Shown: positions 22,199-32,165, counted from the first letter of the stretch. The stretch is DNA of 64,000 nt from Asterias rubens (GCF_902459465.1 NC_047076.1:11478146-11542145), one strand, 5' to 3'. Notes: generated by a model not told the origin, from the letters alone. Made by a program: numbers and translations.

Positions 22199-22993
22199 TA
22201 TGGGGCGCCGTTTGTCCATTAATTGTTTGACACTTTTAAGGCATGTTTTTACCATGGTTTACAGCAATTAGGTGTAAACCATAGAAACTTTTTATGGTTT
22301 GTAAACCATGATTTCTGAGTGCACATTTTTTATGGTTTGTAAACCATGATTTCTGAGTGCACATTTTTTATGGTTTGTAAACCATGATTTGTGAGTGCAC
22401 ATTTTTATGGTTTGTAAACCATGATTTGTATAAGTGCACATTTTTTTATGGTTTTTTTTTTTGAGATGTGTAAACTTTCATGGTTTATAAACCATGTTTT
22501 TTAAGAAGTCTCGATTTTCATGGTTTATAAACCATGTTTTTTAAGAAGTCTCGATTTTCATGGTTTATAAACCATGGTCACAAACCATGATTTTATGGTT
22601 CATTTGTTATGGTTTATAAACCATGATTTGTAAACCACGATTTTTATTCTTCAATTTTCATGGTTTATAAACCATGTTTTTAGATGTCTCAATTTTCATG
22701 GTTTATAAACCATGATTTGTAAACCATGAATTTGATGCTTCAGTTTTTATGGTTTATTAACCATGTTTTTAAGATGCGTAAATTTTCTTGGTTTATGAAC
22801 CACGATTTGTAAATGTTTTTTGTATGTTCATGGTTTGTAAACCATAAACTTATACACAACAAATACTTTACTGGTATGTAAACCATAACAGGATTTGGCA
22901 ACAGTTTCTATGGTTTACATCTAATTGCTGTAAACCATGGTAAAAACATGCCTTAAAAGTGTCAAACAATTAATGGACAAACGGCGCCCCATA
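22199..22993. mobile_element. 795-bp TIR element filled with palindromic minisatellite
   Basis: About 85-bp near-perfect inverted ends (TATGGGGCGCCGTTTGTCC inward to GTTTACA) with CTTGGT on both sides (22193-22198, 22994-22999), a probable 6-bp target duplication. The interior (about 22285-22905) is a tandem series in which each unit carries ATGGTTTRTAAACCAT, itself a palindrome. No coding frame. Confidence 0.85.
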
Positions 22994-23279
22994 CTTGGTA
23001 GTACAACACAGTACAGTACACTTCACAATCAATCAGATGGAACCGACTTTCACTTCCATAGTATTCAGTGTTTGTTGTTGTAATTAAATGAATGATAATG
23101 ATATCGAAGTCTTATATAGCGCACGTATCTACCAAACAAGGTACTCAAGGCGCTGAGTATATACAAACTATCAGAAAGATAGGTTATTGCAGTAATGAAT
23201 TCTGAGACCCAATTATTTAGCACCTTATAAGGGTTTTACAAGGTAAGGTGCTAGCATAAAGCAGCCACAACCAGGAACA

Positions 23280-23917
23280 CCGGTGTGGCGGTTTCAACTT
23301 TCCGCTGTGTTCAGTTTTCCGAATGACCAAATACGGTAGCATTACGTCATGCGATGCCTGCGCACAGCAAGCGAAAGTAGTCCAGTTTTAGTGCCGTATT
23401 GAGTCATCCGTTACCCTCCGGTAGCTGTCATGGCGGCGTTCACGAGTCGAGTACAACTATGCGGCAAACGCGTGGATCGTATGAGGTCTTTTTGGATAAC
23501 TTTCCGTATGGCGCCACCACTTTTTCACTCATTTTTACAAAAAGGGATATCTCATTGAGGTAAATTAGATACTATATTATTTCATATAGAATGAAAAAGT
23601 GGTGGCGCCATACGGAAACTTTTCCGGTTTTTTTATGCAAGTAGAGTGTGACCTGCCTAAAGTTGTACCCATGAATACATGTAAAGATGGGGCAAGAGAT
23701 TATGTGACTACACAGAAAAGAATCGTAATATAAACAATTTGGGGTCACTGCTGAAAGAACTACAGTACTCGCCAGGGTACTCGCGGCGGTATCTGACAGG
23801 TCACCCGGAAAACTGAACACGCCGGAAAGCTAAAACCGTTCGAACACCATGTTGATATGTCTGACTACGTCACGCGGAAAACTGAACACGGCGGATAACT
23901 GAAACCGCCACACCGGG
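23280..23917. mobile_element. 638-bp TIR element inserted in a SINE
   Basis: Ends CCGGTGTGGCGGTTTCA and its inverse, about 43 bp long with few mismatches. The interior repeats CGGAAAACTGAACAC at 23808 and 23877. It splits a - strand SINE body at GGAACACCGG. The duplication length is ambiguous (CCGG or ACACCGG). Confidence 0.72.
23494..23625. mobile_element. Palindromic MITE, hAT-like, copy 2
   Basis: Near-identical to the element at 22053-22182 (GGATAACTTTCCGTATGGCG and its inverse). It is nested inside the 23280-23917 inverted-repeat element. Flanks GTCTTTTT / GGTTTTTT are a weak 8-bp duplication. Confidence 0.8.
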
Positions 23918-24306
23918 GCGAACCCTAGCCCTGGTAGGACGTCAGTCGTTGCCACTGCACTGACGTCCTGGGTATAAAGGTTCTTTACAATGCGAACACA
24001 AGTTTGACTACAATTTCTTTATTTACCTGATTTGAGAAGCTGAAATTCCGTTCATATATTCACAGTGTCCCTCACTATATTCTCAACGAGTTCACAGCTA
24101 ACAAATATATCCATGGAAGAAATTATATCCGAAAAAATGTCGAAGTCCTGCACTGGCGATGTTGATCATCGTGTACCACTTGATAGTGTGAGCCCAAGTG
24201 CGCATGGCTTTGAGTACAGTGCATTGTCTTGCCGCTATTCACCGTCAAACTCCTCCAATATACATTTTAAAATCCAGGAGGCATAAAATATTCCAGCTCA
24301 AATAGA

Positions 24307-24574
24307 ATGTTCATAAATCGCATCAGTATGGCTAAGCTATTTGGTCGAATTAGTCTTTTCGGCATGATCACCATCGTAATTATACTGTTGGTGTTCTCGC
24401 TACGCATGAATGTTACGATGTACAATTCTGTCCACCAACATAAGCGGAAACCTCAAGGTTTACTGGGCAGAGTGTTGTATGCTAATAATAAATCTAGTAA
24501 AGCTTCTCGCCACAGCAACAGCACCACTGTGGAGCATCGGCTGGATAAGGACGTCTTAAAGAGACCCGAGGCGG
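24307..24574 (+). CDS. C1GALT1: C1GALT1-like exon 1 (cytoplasmic tail, TM anchor, stem)
   Basis: This exon encodes 89 residues plus one base of a split Gly codon. A short basic N-terminus precedes a hydrophobic stretch (ITIVIILLVF core), then a hydrophilic stem. It ends at a GTAAGA donor at 24575. The open frame beyond the donor runs only to 24600 and is intronic. Confidence 0.85.
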
Positions 24575-27500
24575 GTAAGAACACTTTAATTTTGTATTAA
24601 CTCGGGCGCTGTTCTAGCTGCTGCCACTTTTTCTGCTCTGATACATCTAACAATGTTCACCTACTTTGCAACTGTTATTTATCTCATCATTAGAACATAC
24701 TGTTTGTGTTCACACAGTCCACCCACGGGACAACTTTCACTGCCAAGTTGTTGCTGTTGAAATGATGAAAACAAGATGATGATTTTGTATATATGTCTTG
24801 GTGTGAGTTTGCTATATCTACGCAGTGTCCACCATAACCAGTGTGCAAATACCACCTATAGTGCAACTTCGATCAATTGTGACAAAGGACTGGACACTGG
24901 AGTCAACCCTGCTGGAGTGTAAGTCTATTGTCTTCGAAATTCCTTGGACACCAAGACCCGGCAGAGTTGAAGTCTATGAAACATATGAACTATGGAAGTG
25001 ACTATTCAATTGCACCTGACGTGGTGCTAACACTGAAAGACTTGGGTATTTGGCATCCTCGAAGCCGCCGTGCCGGCAAAAGAACTCATAGAACTAAGAG
25101 ACACAACACAAATTCCTCTGTGTCATCATACAACAATGCCACAATCTGTCAAAGATCAACTAAGCGGACCTCTGTTCCTGATCAATGTCAAGCAAGATTT
25201 TGTGCTATGAATGCACAATCTCTTCGCAACAAAAGAACTGAGTTTGTTGACTTTGTGTTAACCCACAAGTTAGATTTAGTAGCTATTTGCGAAACATGGT
25301 TCAAAGATGGGGATAATGTTGTTATCAACGATATTACTCCTGCAGGTTACGAACTCAAACAGGTGCCACGCCCAAAACCAAAACGTGGAGGAGGAGTTGC
25401 TCTACTCTACAAGAGTGGTTTTACAGTGCGTTTTCCTGTCATCGCTATTGAACCAATATCGTTTGAGTTCCTGTCAACTGAACTAATTAGTTCAACCCAA
25501 TCATTGTCTCTTACTATTCTCTACCGCCCTCAGCAAAAATCAACTGGATGTACTATCACTGCATTTTTGGAGGAATTCTCACTATTGGTCGAAAGTGCTG
25601 TGATAAAGCCAATGCCACTAATCATTGCAGGGGACTTCAATGTACACGTTGACAATGCTAATGACAGAGATGCTAACGCTTTCAAGGAGCTTCTGTCTGG
25701 CAGTGGCCTTCAACAGCATGTTGACACTGCAACGCACAGGAAAGGGCATACTTTGGACCTTTTCATCACAAGACTTACCGACCTGCGTACACCTATGTGG
25801 AGTAATCTGAACATAATTGATGGAATTTCAGATCATTTTGCTATCACTGCCAAGCTTCACCTAAAGCGACCAAGCAACACCAAAAAAGCCATACCTTCTC
25901 GCAATATCTGCAATATTCAACTCGCTAATTTCTGTGATGATAAACGATATTGTCAATGCAGGAAAAAACACAAATCATCTGCCCAAGTTGAACAATACAA
26001 TGGTATTCTATCACGTGCTCTTGATAAGCATGCTCCAGTTAAGCAGAGGTCTATAACCCTTCACCACAACTCTCCATGGTACACTGATGCAGTCAGAGCT
26101 GCCAAGAAGAAACGTCGCCAGATCGAAAATAAGTGGAGACGCACACACTTGGAAATTGACCGCCAACTCTACTGTGAACAAAAGAAATTGGTAATTCATC
26201 TAATCGAACGAGCCAAATCCAATTACTACAATGAGCTTTTTGCTGACCATAGCAAGGACCAGAAGCAGATTTACCGTCTAACTGACAAACCTCTTCACAA
26301 GAACAAGAGCTCCCCCCTTCCTTTGCACGAGTCCAGTAACGACCTTGCCCATGAGTTCTGCACTTTCTTCACTGACAAGATCAAGCGAATCCGTGATGGT
26401 CAGGAGACTGTTCATACATGTCAGCCACACGGCTCTGATGGGCATGCATCATCACAACTTAATGCATTTGACGACGTGACTGTTAAAAATGTTCACACCA
26501 CTCTCACAAAGTCACCACCCAAGTCGTGTAACTTGGACCCCATCCCAGCTAAGCTTCTCAAAAAATGTGAAATGGCCATTCTCCCTGCTATGACTACAAT
26601 AATCAACACCTCTCTTAGATCACGGCAAGTACCTCCCTCGTTGAAAGTAGCCCAAATTCAGCCCACCCCCAAGAAAGCAACCTTGGATCCCAATGAAATG
26701 AGCAACTATCGCCCAATCTCTAACTTGAGTTTTCTAAGTAAAACTCTAGAACGCATTGTTGGACAGCAACTGACAGCCTACCTTACTGACAACAAGCTCA
26801 TAGATGAACACCAATCAGCATACCGTCAACACCACAGTGTTGAAACTGCCATCTTGAAGATACAAAATGACTTACTTTGGGCTATGAACCACAGCAAAAT
26901 ATCCCTCGTAGTGCTGTTGGATATTATGTCTGCAGCCTTCGATACTGTCGATCATAACCTACTCCTAGATCGTCTGAAAACTTACTTTGGTATCACTGGA
27001 AGTGCGCTTGACTGGTTTCACTCTTACCTCAGCGATAGGACTTGCTTCGTTCGCATTAACCAGGCTACCTCTACACCAACCACCTTGCAGTATGGAGTTC
27101 CTCAGGGTTCTGCACTTGGACCCATACTCTTCTCAATGTACACCACGCCCATTGCAGACATCATCAGAAGACATTGCCTCTCCTACCACTGCTACGCTGA
27201 TGATATACAAATATACACAGCTGTTGACCCCTCCCAAACAGAAGTAGAAAGAGCTATACAGCGTATTGAAGCCTGCATAGATGAGATATGTCTATGGATG
27301 GAAAGCAACTTCCTCAAACTCAATGAAGCCAAAACAGAGTTCATGATTGTAGGATCCAAACAACATCGGTCTAAAATAACAGACCCCACTCTAAGGATTG
27401 GTGAAGCCATCATAACCCCATCTGGAAAGGTGAAAAATCTTGGAGTCATCATGGATTCGGAGCTCAAAATGAATAATCACATCTCGGCTGTTTCGCAAGC

Positions 27501-30500
27501 AGTTTGTCTGTCTCTTCGCAGTATTGGGTTAATTCGCAAGTACATAAACACACAGACTGCGGAACTACTCATTCACTCCCTTGTCATGTCAAAGCTGGAC
27601 ATGTGCAACTCCCTCATGTATGGTGTAAACAAATCACAGCTCTTTCGGCTACAACGTTTGCAAAATATGGCTGCTAGACTGGTAACTCGGTCACCCAAGA
27701 GCTCACACATCACCCCTATCCTAAAGCAACTCCATTGGCTTCCAGTTGAGCAAAGGATAGTCTTCAAACTCGGTCTCCTGGTCTTCAAATCATCGCACAA
27801 CATGGCGCCATCCTACATCTCAGATCTCATCACTCAGTATGCACCTTTCCGCAGTAACCTAAGATCAGCCGATCAACGTCTCCTCATAGAACATATGGCA
27901 AAGAACACATGGGGAGCACGTGCTTTCTTGGTTACTGCGGGGAAGGTGTGGAATAGTCTTCCCTACCACATCAGGACTGCAAAAACAACATCTTCTTTCA
28001 AAACTATCCTCAAAACCCACCTCTTTGCAGTTAAACAATGACCTCATCTCTCTACAAACTGTTTCTGTTCCTTTCTTTTGAACTGTTTATTTTGTATCTT
28101 GAGCGAGCGCCATGAGCGCCTTTTTGTGGCGGATACCGGCGCTATATAAGACTCCATTATTATTATTTTTATTAAATGCCCGGACATGTTTGGTCATTAC
28201 CAAAGACCAGTATTCCCACGAGGTGTGTCCCAACATATGCATAAAATAATAAACTTGTGAATTTTTTTGGCACAATTTTGGTCAACGAATTTGCAAGAGA
28301 ATAATGAAATAAAAAGCACCCTTGTTGCACTACTTTCTGTGCTTTCCGATGCATTACAAAAGGCTATAGCTGAAGTTTTTAACATTATTTTTGTGAGAAA
28401 ATTACCTATTTCTCAAACACTACGTTACTTCAGAGAGAGTCGTTTCTCACAATGTTTTATACTATCAACAACTCTCCATTACTCGTTACAAAGTAAGTTG
28501 TCTGCTAACAATTATTTTGAGTATTCGAAGAGCGTCCGTGATTGGATACACGAACATTACAAGTGAATTTGTTTTCACTATTTTTAAATATTCGGGTGTA
28601 TTTATTGGTGGAAGACCAAAACAAATTAATTATTTCTCTTCTTGAAAAAAACTGTTGAATTTAAAGCAAATATATTTCAAAGGGAGTTTCCTGCACTTTC
28701 CATTAGGCCTATCTGCTGTAAACACGTTTTACTTTCACCAATGTTTAATTGCATATCACTTACAGGCACTAGACACCTTTGGCAATTGTCAAAGACAAGT
28801 AGTCTCACTTTGTGTATCCAAAAATAAGCATAACTGGTAATCGAAGTTGCAGTAGAATACTGCAAGAGAAAAAAACACCCTTGCTGCTTTACTTCGTGTG
28901 CTTTCAGATGAATAATAAAAGGCTTCAGCTGAAGTCTTTAAATATATTAGTGAAAAATTACCTCTTTCTCGAAAACTACGTTACTTCGTTACGCCAAAGG
29001 TTTTTATGCAGCAGCACCAAGCCTTTGGAACATTCTTCCTTTATATCAAATACGTCATGTTAATTCACTTTCCGATTTCAAAATACCACTCAAAACACAC
29101 CTTTTCCAAACTTATTTCGCTTCTTAGGCTGTTTATTTATTTCTCATTGCTTTGTACATGTATTGTTAATATTTAATAGGAGACTTTCCAACACTAGGTG
29201 GCAGCAGACATACCGGGTAAATTTCCATTGTTTACGTAGTTCTGAACATGCGCATAATTCTGAGAACAATGGATTTACCCGGTAAGTCTGCTGCCCTCTA
29301 TCGTCCCAGAAAGTCTCCCATTGCTTGTTATTTTGTTGTAAAGCGTTGTGGTAGCTTTTTTTGTGTAAGAACGCTATATAAATGCTTAGATTATTATTAT
29401 ATTATTATTATTCAGAGGGAGTCTTTTCTCACAATGTGTTATACTATCAACAGCTCCCCATTGCTCGTTACCAAGTAAACTTGCACGCTAACAATTGTTT
29501 AAATGTTTAGTGTCCCGTATTTTTGGCCGTAACCATTGTCTCGAATGCAAAATTTCCATATAATACAATTTTAATTTGTGTATACAAAGCAATTGTCAGT
29601 GACATTACCCGAGAGTTAAACCAGTTCGTGTCTATGATGGATCGTGTAACAGGCCGATGTGAAAGTTAATGACTTGTGACAATATTTGAATTACTGGTTC
29701 GACATGCATCCAATTCAAGATTGCCTGATCGATAGTATAACAGGGCATTATGTTAACGTTAAAGACAGTGGACACTACTGGTAATTGTCAAAGACCAGTC
29801 TTCTCACTTGGTGTATCTCAACATATGCATGAAATAACAAACCTGTGAAAATTTGAGCTTTATTGGTCGTAGAAGTTGCGAGATAACAATGAAAGAAAAA
29901 AACCACCCTTGTCACACGAAGTTGTGTGCGTTTAGATGGTTGATTTCGAGACCTCAAGTTCTAAACTTGAGGTCTCGTTACCAAGTGAGGTTTTATGCTG
30001 ATAGTTATTTTGAGTAATGCCCATTAGTGTCCACTGCCTTTAAACGTATTACTTTGTTTGGCCGAGGGGGGGGGGGGGGGTGGTTAGGGTAAGGGTTAGA
30101 GTTAGGGTCTGGAAACCATTTTCAATACGTTAAATTTGCATTAATATGGAGGTTTCTCAAGTGTACGGAGACACATATAGATACCGATACGTCGACACTT
30201 TGTGTATAAATATAGGGTGCGTTCGTTTAGCTGCCCTGGGTCGACCCCGGTGTGTGACGGTTTTTTTTTTTCTAGGACGAACGTGGGTTATTATCTGCAC
30301 ACGTTCGTCCTGGAAAAACCGCCATACACCGGGGTCGACCTGGGGAAGCTACACGAACGCACCCATAAAAATTTGTTAGTTATTTGAAAGGAACGATGAC
30401 AAAAAGTGTATAAAACACGGCTCTCTATCTGTCATGTTTGTCACAAACACTCATGATGAATGCGAGCGCACTCAAGTGAAACATACCTATAGTTTGCGAC

Positions 30501-31899
30501 ACAAAATCAAAAAATGTTGCGCCAAAAACTAGAAGGGCTTTCCAGTGTTGTGTGACTACGGTTTATAGTTGGGGGCCGTACTTTTTTTGAAGGCCGACCT
30601 GGGGTCACAATTCACCTGACGTCATCATCAGAATAATATTGGATGCACCATTTTGGTGCTCAATGTCAACGTGTGTTATTGCATCAGTCGCCGCGCATGC
30701 AAGGGATCAATAACTTTAGAGTAATCACAAGACTCTTGAAACGTACAAGAGTAAAGGACGAGTATTAAACTCCTTGTTAAATACGCCCAAGAACAATTCA
30801 AGAATAAAGTTTTATTACAAAATGATGTTTCATTTTTGTTTTCCTCTAGGACCTTTGAAGAAAGTTTCCCCGACTGATTCTGATAATTTTCGCAAGGTCA
30901 AAGTACTTTGCTGGATAATGACGTCACCAAAAACTTTATACGCAAAGGCTCTCCACATTAAAGAGACGTGGGGTCCACGCTGTGACGTCACTCTCTACAT
31001 GAGTAGCAAAGCTGATCCAACTTTTCCAGCGATCGGACTTCCAGTGGAAGAAGGACGCAAAAATCTTTGGAATAAAACCTTAAACGCCTTCAACTATATC
31101 TACCAGAACCATTTCAACGACGCTGATTGGTTCATGAAGGCTGATGACGACACTTACGTCATCGTAGACAACCTGCGCTACTTTTTGAGCGACAAAAACA
31201 GCAGTGAAGGCGTTTACTTCGGCCACCGTTTCAGGTCGTTTTCAAAGGAAGGGTACATGAGTGGAGGCGCGGGGTACGTTATGAGCAAAGAGGCACTGAG
31301 GTTGTTTGGGACAAAAGGGAAAAGTGATAATGCGTGTAGCCTAAATTCCAAAGCGTGTGGTAAAAGTATAAATGATCCGGAGGATGCTAAGATGGGGCAG
31401 TGTTTGACGGCAGTTGGCGTCCATACTGGAGAGTCAAGAGATACAAAGAAGAGGGCGCGATTTCTTATTCAGGGGCATCTCCCGAGATGGATTCACTCAC
31501 ACAAGAAGCATAACATAGCAAAGGTAAATATTGCGTGTTTTGTTGTTGTACGTTTTGGTTTGCGGATGGAACGTTAAGCCGATGGTCCCGTGTATTAGTT
31601 TGTAATGTAAATCTGCGATGTTCACGATTTTTTTCTTCAAACGTTTCTTTAAAATTAAATCTGTTAGAAATATTATAATAAGTAACACAACTACTAACAC
31701 AACTCCCTGAAGTGATTATATTTTCATTTTGTGTTCTTTGCCGCAGGGTCCCGGATGTCGTTCCGATTACCTCATCTCCTTTCATCACGTGACACCCACA
31801 AAGATGCACGACTTCGACTTTTATGATTATCGTCTCCGCTTAGCTGGGAACGATGGTCAACACGTTTACCGGGTCGATAATAAAACTGTTCCAATATAA
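24307..31899 (+). CDS. C1GALT1: Core 1 beta-1,3-galactosyltransferase (C1GALT1-like), 3 exons
   Basis: Exons 24307-24574, 30850-31523 and 31747-31899 join in phase (1, then 0) to give 364 aa; human C1GALT1 is about 363 aa. The family (CAZy GT31) adds galactose in beta-1,3 linkage to GalNAc-Ser/Thr in the Golgi, making core 1 O-glycans. Visible features: a type II signal anchor at about residues 12-33; a stem with NVT and NST glycosylation sequons; WIMTSPKTLYAKA and HIKETWG; a DADWFMKADDDTYV metal-binding motif with the Asp triplet near 188-190; YMSGGAGYVMSKEAL; SRDT; and a C-terminal GPGC plus SFHHV. All match the family in order. Splice sites are GTAAGA/CTCTAG and GTAAAT/CCGCAG. The start at 24307 has A at -3; a second ATG at 24328 is possible and would keep the anchor. 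Intron 1 (6.3 kb) carries a sense-strand LINE. Assignment to the C1GALT1 group is firm; one-to-one orthology is not, because invertebrates can have several paralogues. Confidence 0.9.
24603..28170 (+). mobile_element. Nearly complete L2/CR1-like LINE in C1GALT1 intron 1
   Basis: A non-LTR retrotransposon in the same orientation as its host gene. It has a long endonuclease-reverse transcriptase frame (24928-28041), a short 3' UTR, and a tail GGCGCTATATAAG followed by ATT repeats ending near 28170, where it abuts a TTAA-flanked repeat. The 5' boundary is uncertain; the DNA after 24603 differs from the exon and may be its 5' UTR. The element looks recent because the frame is uninterrupted over 3.1 kb. 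Confidence 0.85.
24928..28041 (+). CDS. LINE ORF: AP endonuclease + reverse transcriptase
   Basis: About 1,037 codons are open; the first ATG is at 24976 (about 1,021 aa), and the codon at 24928 is TTG. Domain order: an apurinic-endonuclease-like domain at about residues 90-305 (MNAQSLRNK, ICETWF, IAGDFNVHVDN, ISDHF), then a linker, then a reverse transcriptase from about 590 (YRPISNLSFLSKTLE, AAFDTVDH, GVPQGSALGP, catalytic YADD near 753), and a C-terminal region with LQRLQNMAARLVTR and LKQLHWLP typical of L2/CR1/Rex-type elements. One oddity: RT motif A reads LLDIMSAAFDTVDH, one residue longer than the usual LLDLSAAFDTVDH, which could impair activity. No clear ORF1 is seen; a 48-codon frame at 24776-24922 precedes it and is unassigned. 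Confidence 0.88.
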   Translation: MSSKFLGHQDPAELKSMKHMNYGSDYSIAPDVVLTLKDLGIWHPRSRRAGKRTHRTKRHNTNSSVSSYNNATICQRSTKRTSVPDQCQARFCAMNAQSLRNKRTEFVDFVLTHKLDLVAICETWFKDGDNVVINDITPAGYELKQVPRPKPKRGGGVALLYKSGFTVRFPVIAIEPISFEFLSTELISSTQSLSLTILYRPQQKSTGCTITAFLEEFSLLVESAVIKPMPLIIAGDFNVHVDNANDRDANAFKELLSGSGLQQHVDTATHRKGHTLDLFITRLTDLRTPMWSNLNIIDGISDHFAITAKLHLKRPSNTKKAIPSRNICNIQLANFCDDKRYCQCRKKHKSSAQVEQYNGILSRALDKHAPVKQRSITLHHNSPWYTDAVRAAKKKRRQIENKWRRTHLEIDRQLYCEQKKLVIHLIERAKSNYYNELFADHSKDQKQIYRLTDKPLHKNKSSPLPLHESSNDLAHEFCTFFTDKIKRIRDGQETVHTCQPHGSDGHASSQLNAFDDVTVKNVHTTLTKSPPKSCNLDPIPAKLLKKCEMAILPAMTTIINTSLRSRQVPPSLKVAQIQPTPKKATLDPNEMSNYRPISNLSFLSKTLERIVGQQLTAYLTDNKLIDEHQSAYRQHHSVETAILKIQNDLLWAMNHSKISLVVLLDIMSAAFDTVDHNLLLDRLKTYFGITGSALDWFHSYLSDRTCFVRINQATSTPTTLQYGVPQGSALGPILFSMYTTPIADIIRRHCLSYHCYADDIQIYTAVDPSQTEVERAIQRIEACIDEICLWMESNFLKLNEAKTEFMIVGSKQHRSKITDPTLRIGEAIITPSGKVKNLGVIMDSELKMNNHISAVSQAVCLSLRSIGLIRKYINTQTAELLIHSLVMSKLDMCNSLMYGVNKSQLFRLQRLQNMAARLVTRSPKSSHITPILKQLHWLPVEQRIVFKLGLLVFKSSHNMAPSYISDLITQYAPFRSNLRSADQRLLIEHMAKNTWGARAFLVTAGKVWNSLPYHIRTAKTTSSFKTILKTHLFAVKQ
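28172..28527 (+). mobile_element. T1 element, right-truncated
   Basis: TTAAATGCCCGGACATGTTTGG begins immediately after the LINE poly-ATT tail. Ends in TTGAGTATTCG without the terminal repeat. Confidence 0.65.
28990..29412 (+). mobile_element. LINE 3' fragment inside a T1
   Basis: Encodes FYAAAPSLWNILPLYIK-like residues of the L2/CR1 C-terminus. Ends with AACGCTATATAAATGC plus ATT repeats. Itself hit by the MITE at 29178-29319. Confidence 0.72.
29178..29319. mobile_element. 142-bp palindromic MITE
   Basis: GGAGACTTTCCAACACTAGG, CAGCAGACATACCGGGTAAA and their inverse at the right end. Nested in the LINE fragment. Confidence 0.78.
29759..30043 (+). mobile_element. T1 element, internally deleted
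   Basis: TTAA at both ends, but the segment after the inner hairpin is missing: GAGGTCTCG joins directly to TTACCAAGTGAGG. About 285 bp, against roughly 385 in full copies. Confidence 0.82.
30066..30116. repeat. G-run next to a telomere-like stretch
   Basis: A run of about 16 G followed by GGTTAGGGTAAGGGTTAGAG and TTAGGG. Too short and degenerate to be a true interstitial telomere. Confidence 0.5.
30214..30366. mobile_element. Palindromic MITE, GGGTGCGTTCG ends
   Basis: AGGGTGCGTTCGTTTAGC at left and its inverse GCTACACGAACGCACCC at right, with inner inverted GGTCGACCCCGGTGT. 153 bp. Confidence 0.78.
30850..31523 (+). CDS. C1GALT1: C1GALT1-like exon 2 (catalytic domain)
   Basis: The acceptor is a pyrimidine-rich tract ending CTCTAG at 30849. 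The first two bases complete the split Gly codon from exon 1, and 224 codons follow, holding almost the whole GT31 domain including the ADDDTYV metal site. It ends in phase 0 at the GTAAAT donor (31524). The open frame upstream of 30850 is intron. Confidence 0.9.
31747..31899 (+). CDS. C1GALT1: C1GALT1-like exon 3 (C-terminus)
   Basis: The exon follows a CCGCAG acceptor and encodes 50 residues and a TAA stop. GPGC, SFHHV and the TPTKMHDFDFYDY segment align with the end of C1GALT1, where the vertebrate proteins have GPGC and SFHYV. A LINE fragment begins about 35 bp after the stop, so the 3' UTR is built on transposon sequence. Confidence 0.88.
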   Translation, partial: GPGCRSDYLISFHHVTPTKMHDFDFYDYRLRLAGNDGQHVYRVDNKTVPI

Positions 31900-31934
31900 C
31901 CGATGACAGCAAGAACTTACGAACGAGACCAGAT

Positions 31935-32165
31935 ATGGAATGGTTTACCGCATTACACGTTAACGATGTGCTTCTCTATGCTGCTAAGAAACAATACTGC
32001 ACTGCCAAACTACCGAGTGTTTCCCCAAATGACATATCATCTGTGAACTCGCTTCTTAACAGTAACTCAAGAGTTCTTCATGTGAATGACTGTCCGGAGG
32101 AACTTGCAAAGAAGTTCAGCGAGTTCTTCTTGAACAAAGTAAAGAAAAATTCAAAACATGCTTGA
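31935..32165 (+). mobile_element. LINE fragment (EN-RT linker) in the C1GALT1 3' flank
   Basis: A 76-aa frame contains SVNSLLNSNSRVLHVND then CPEELAKKFSEFFLNKVKK. This resembles the region between endonuclease and reverse transcriptase in L2/CR1-like LINEs (compare DLAHEFCTFFTDKIKRI in the intact LINE of this window). It is 3'-truncated and not a separate gene. Confidence 0.6.

Larger units (their letters stand above)
23095..24000 (-). mobile_element. SINE-A copy, - strand, split by a TIR element
   Basis: Left piece, about 23095-23279: a tail with TATATAGCGCACG, then AGCACCTTATAAGGG and GCAGCCACAACCAGGAAC. Right piece from about 23918: GGGCGAACCC. The pieces match the SINE at 40630-41040. 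The outer limits are uncertain. Confidence 0.5.
28763..29500 (+). mobile_element. T1 element split by a LINE tail
   Basis: Pieces about 28763-28989 and 29413-29500 flank a LINE 3' fragment. Breakpoint near CTACGTTACTTC and CAGAGGGAGTC, which are contiguous in other T1 copies. Confidence 0.75.

Noticed and set aside
24065..24286. 73-codon frame upstream of C1GALT1 as a gene
   Set aside because: No motif; at best a 5' UTR frame. C1GALT1 translation starts at 24307 in a better context with a signal anchor.
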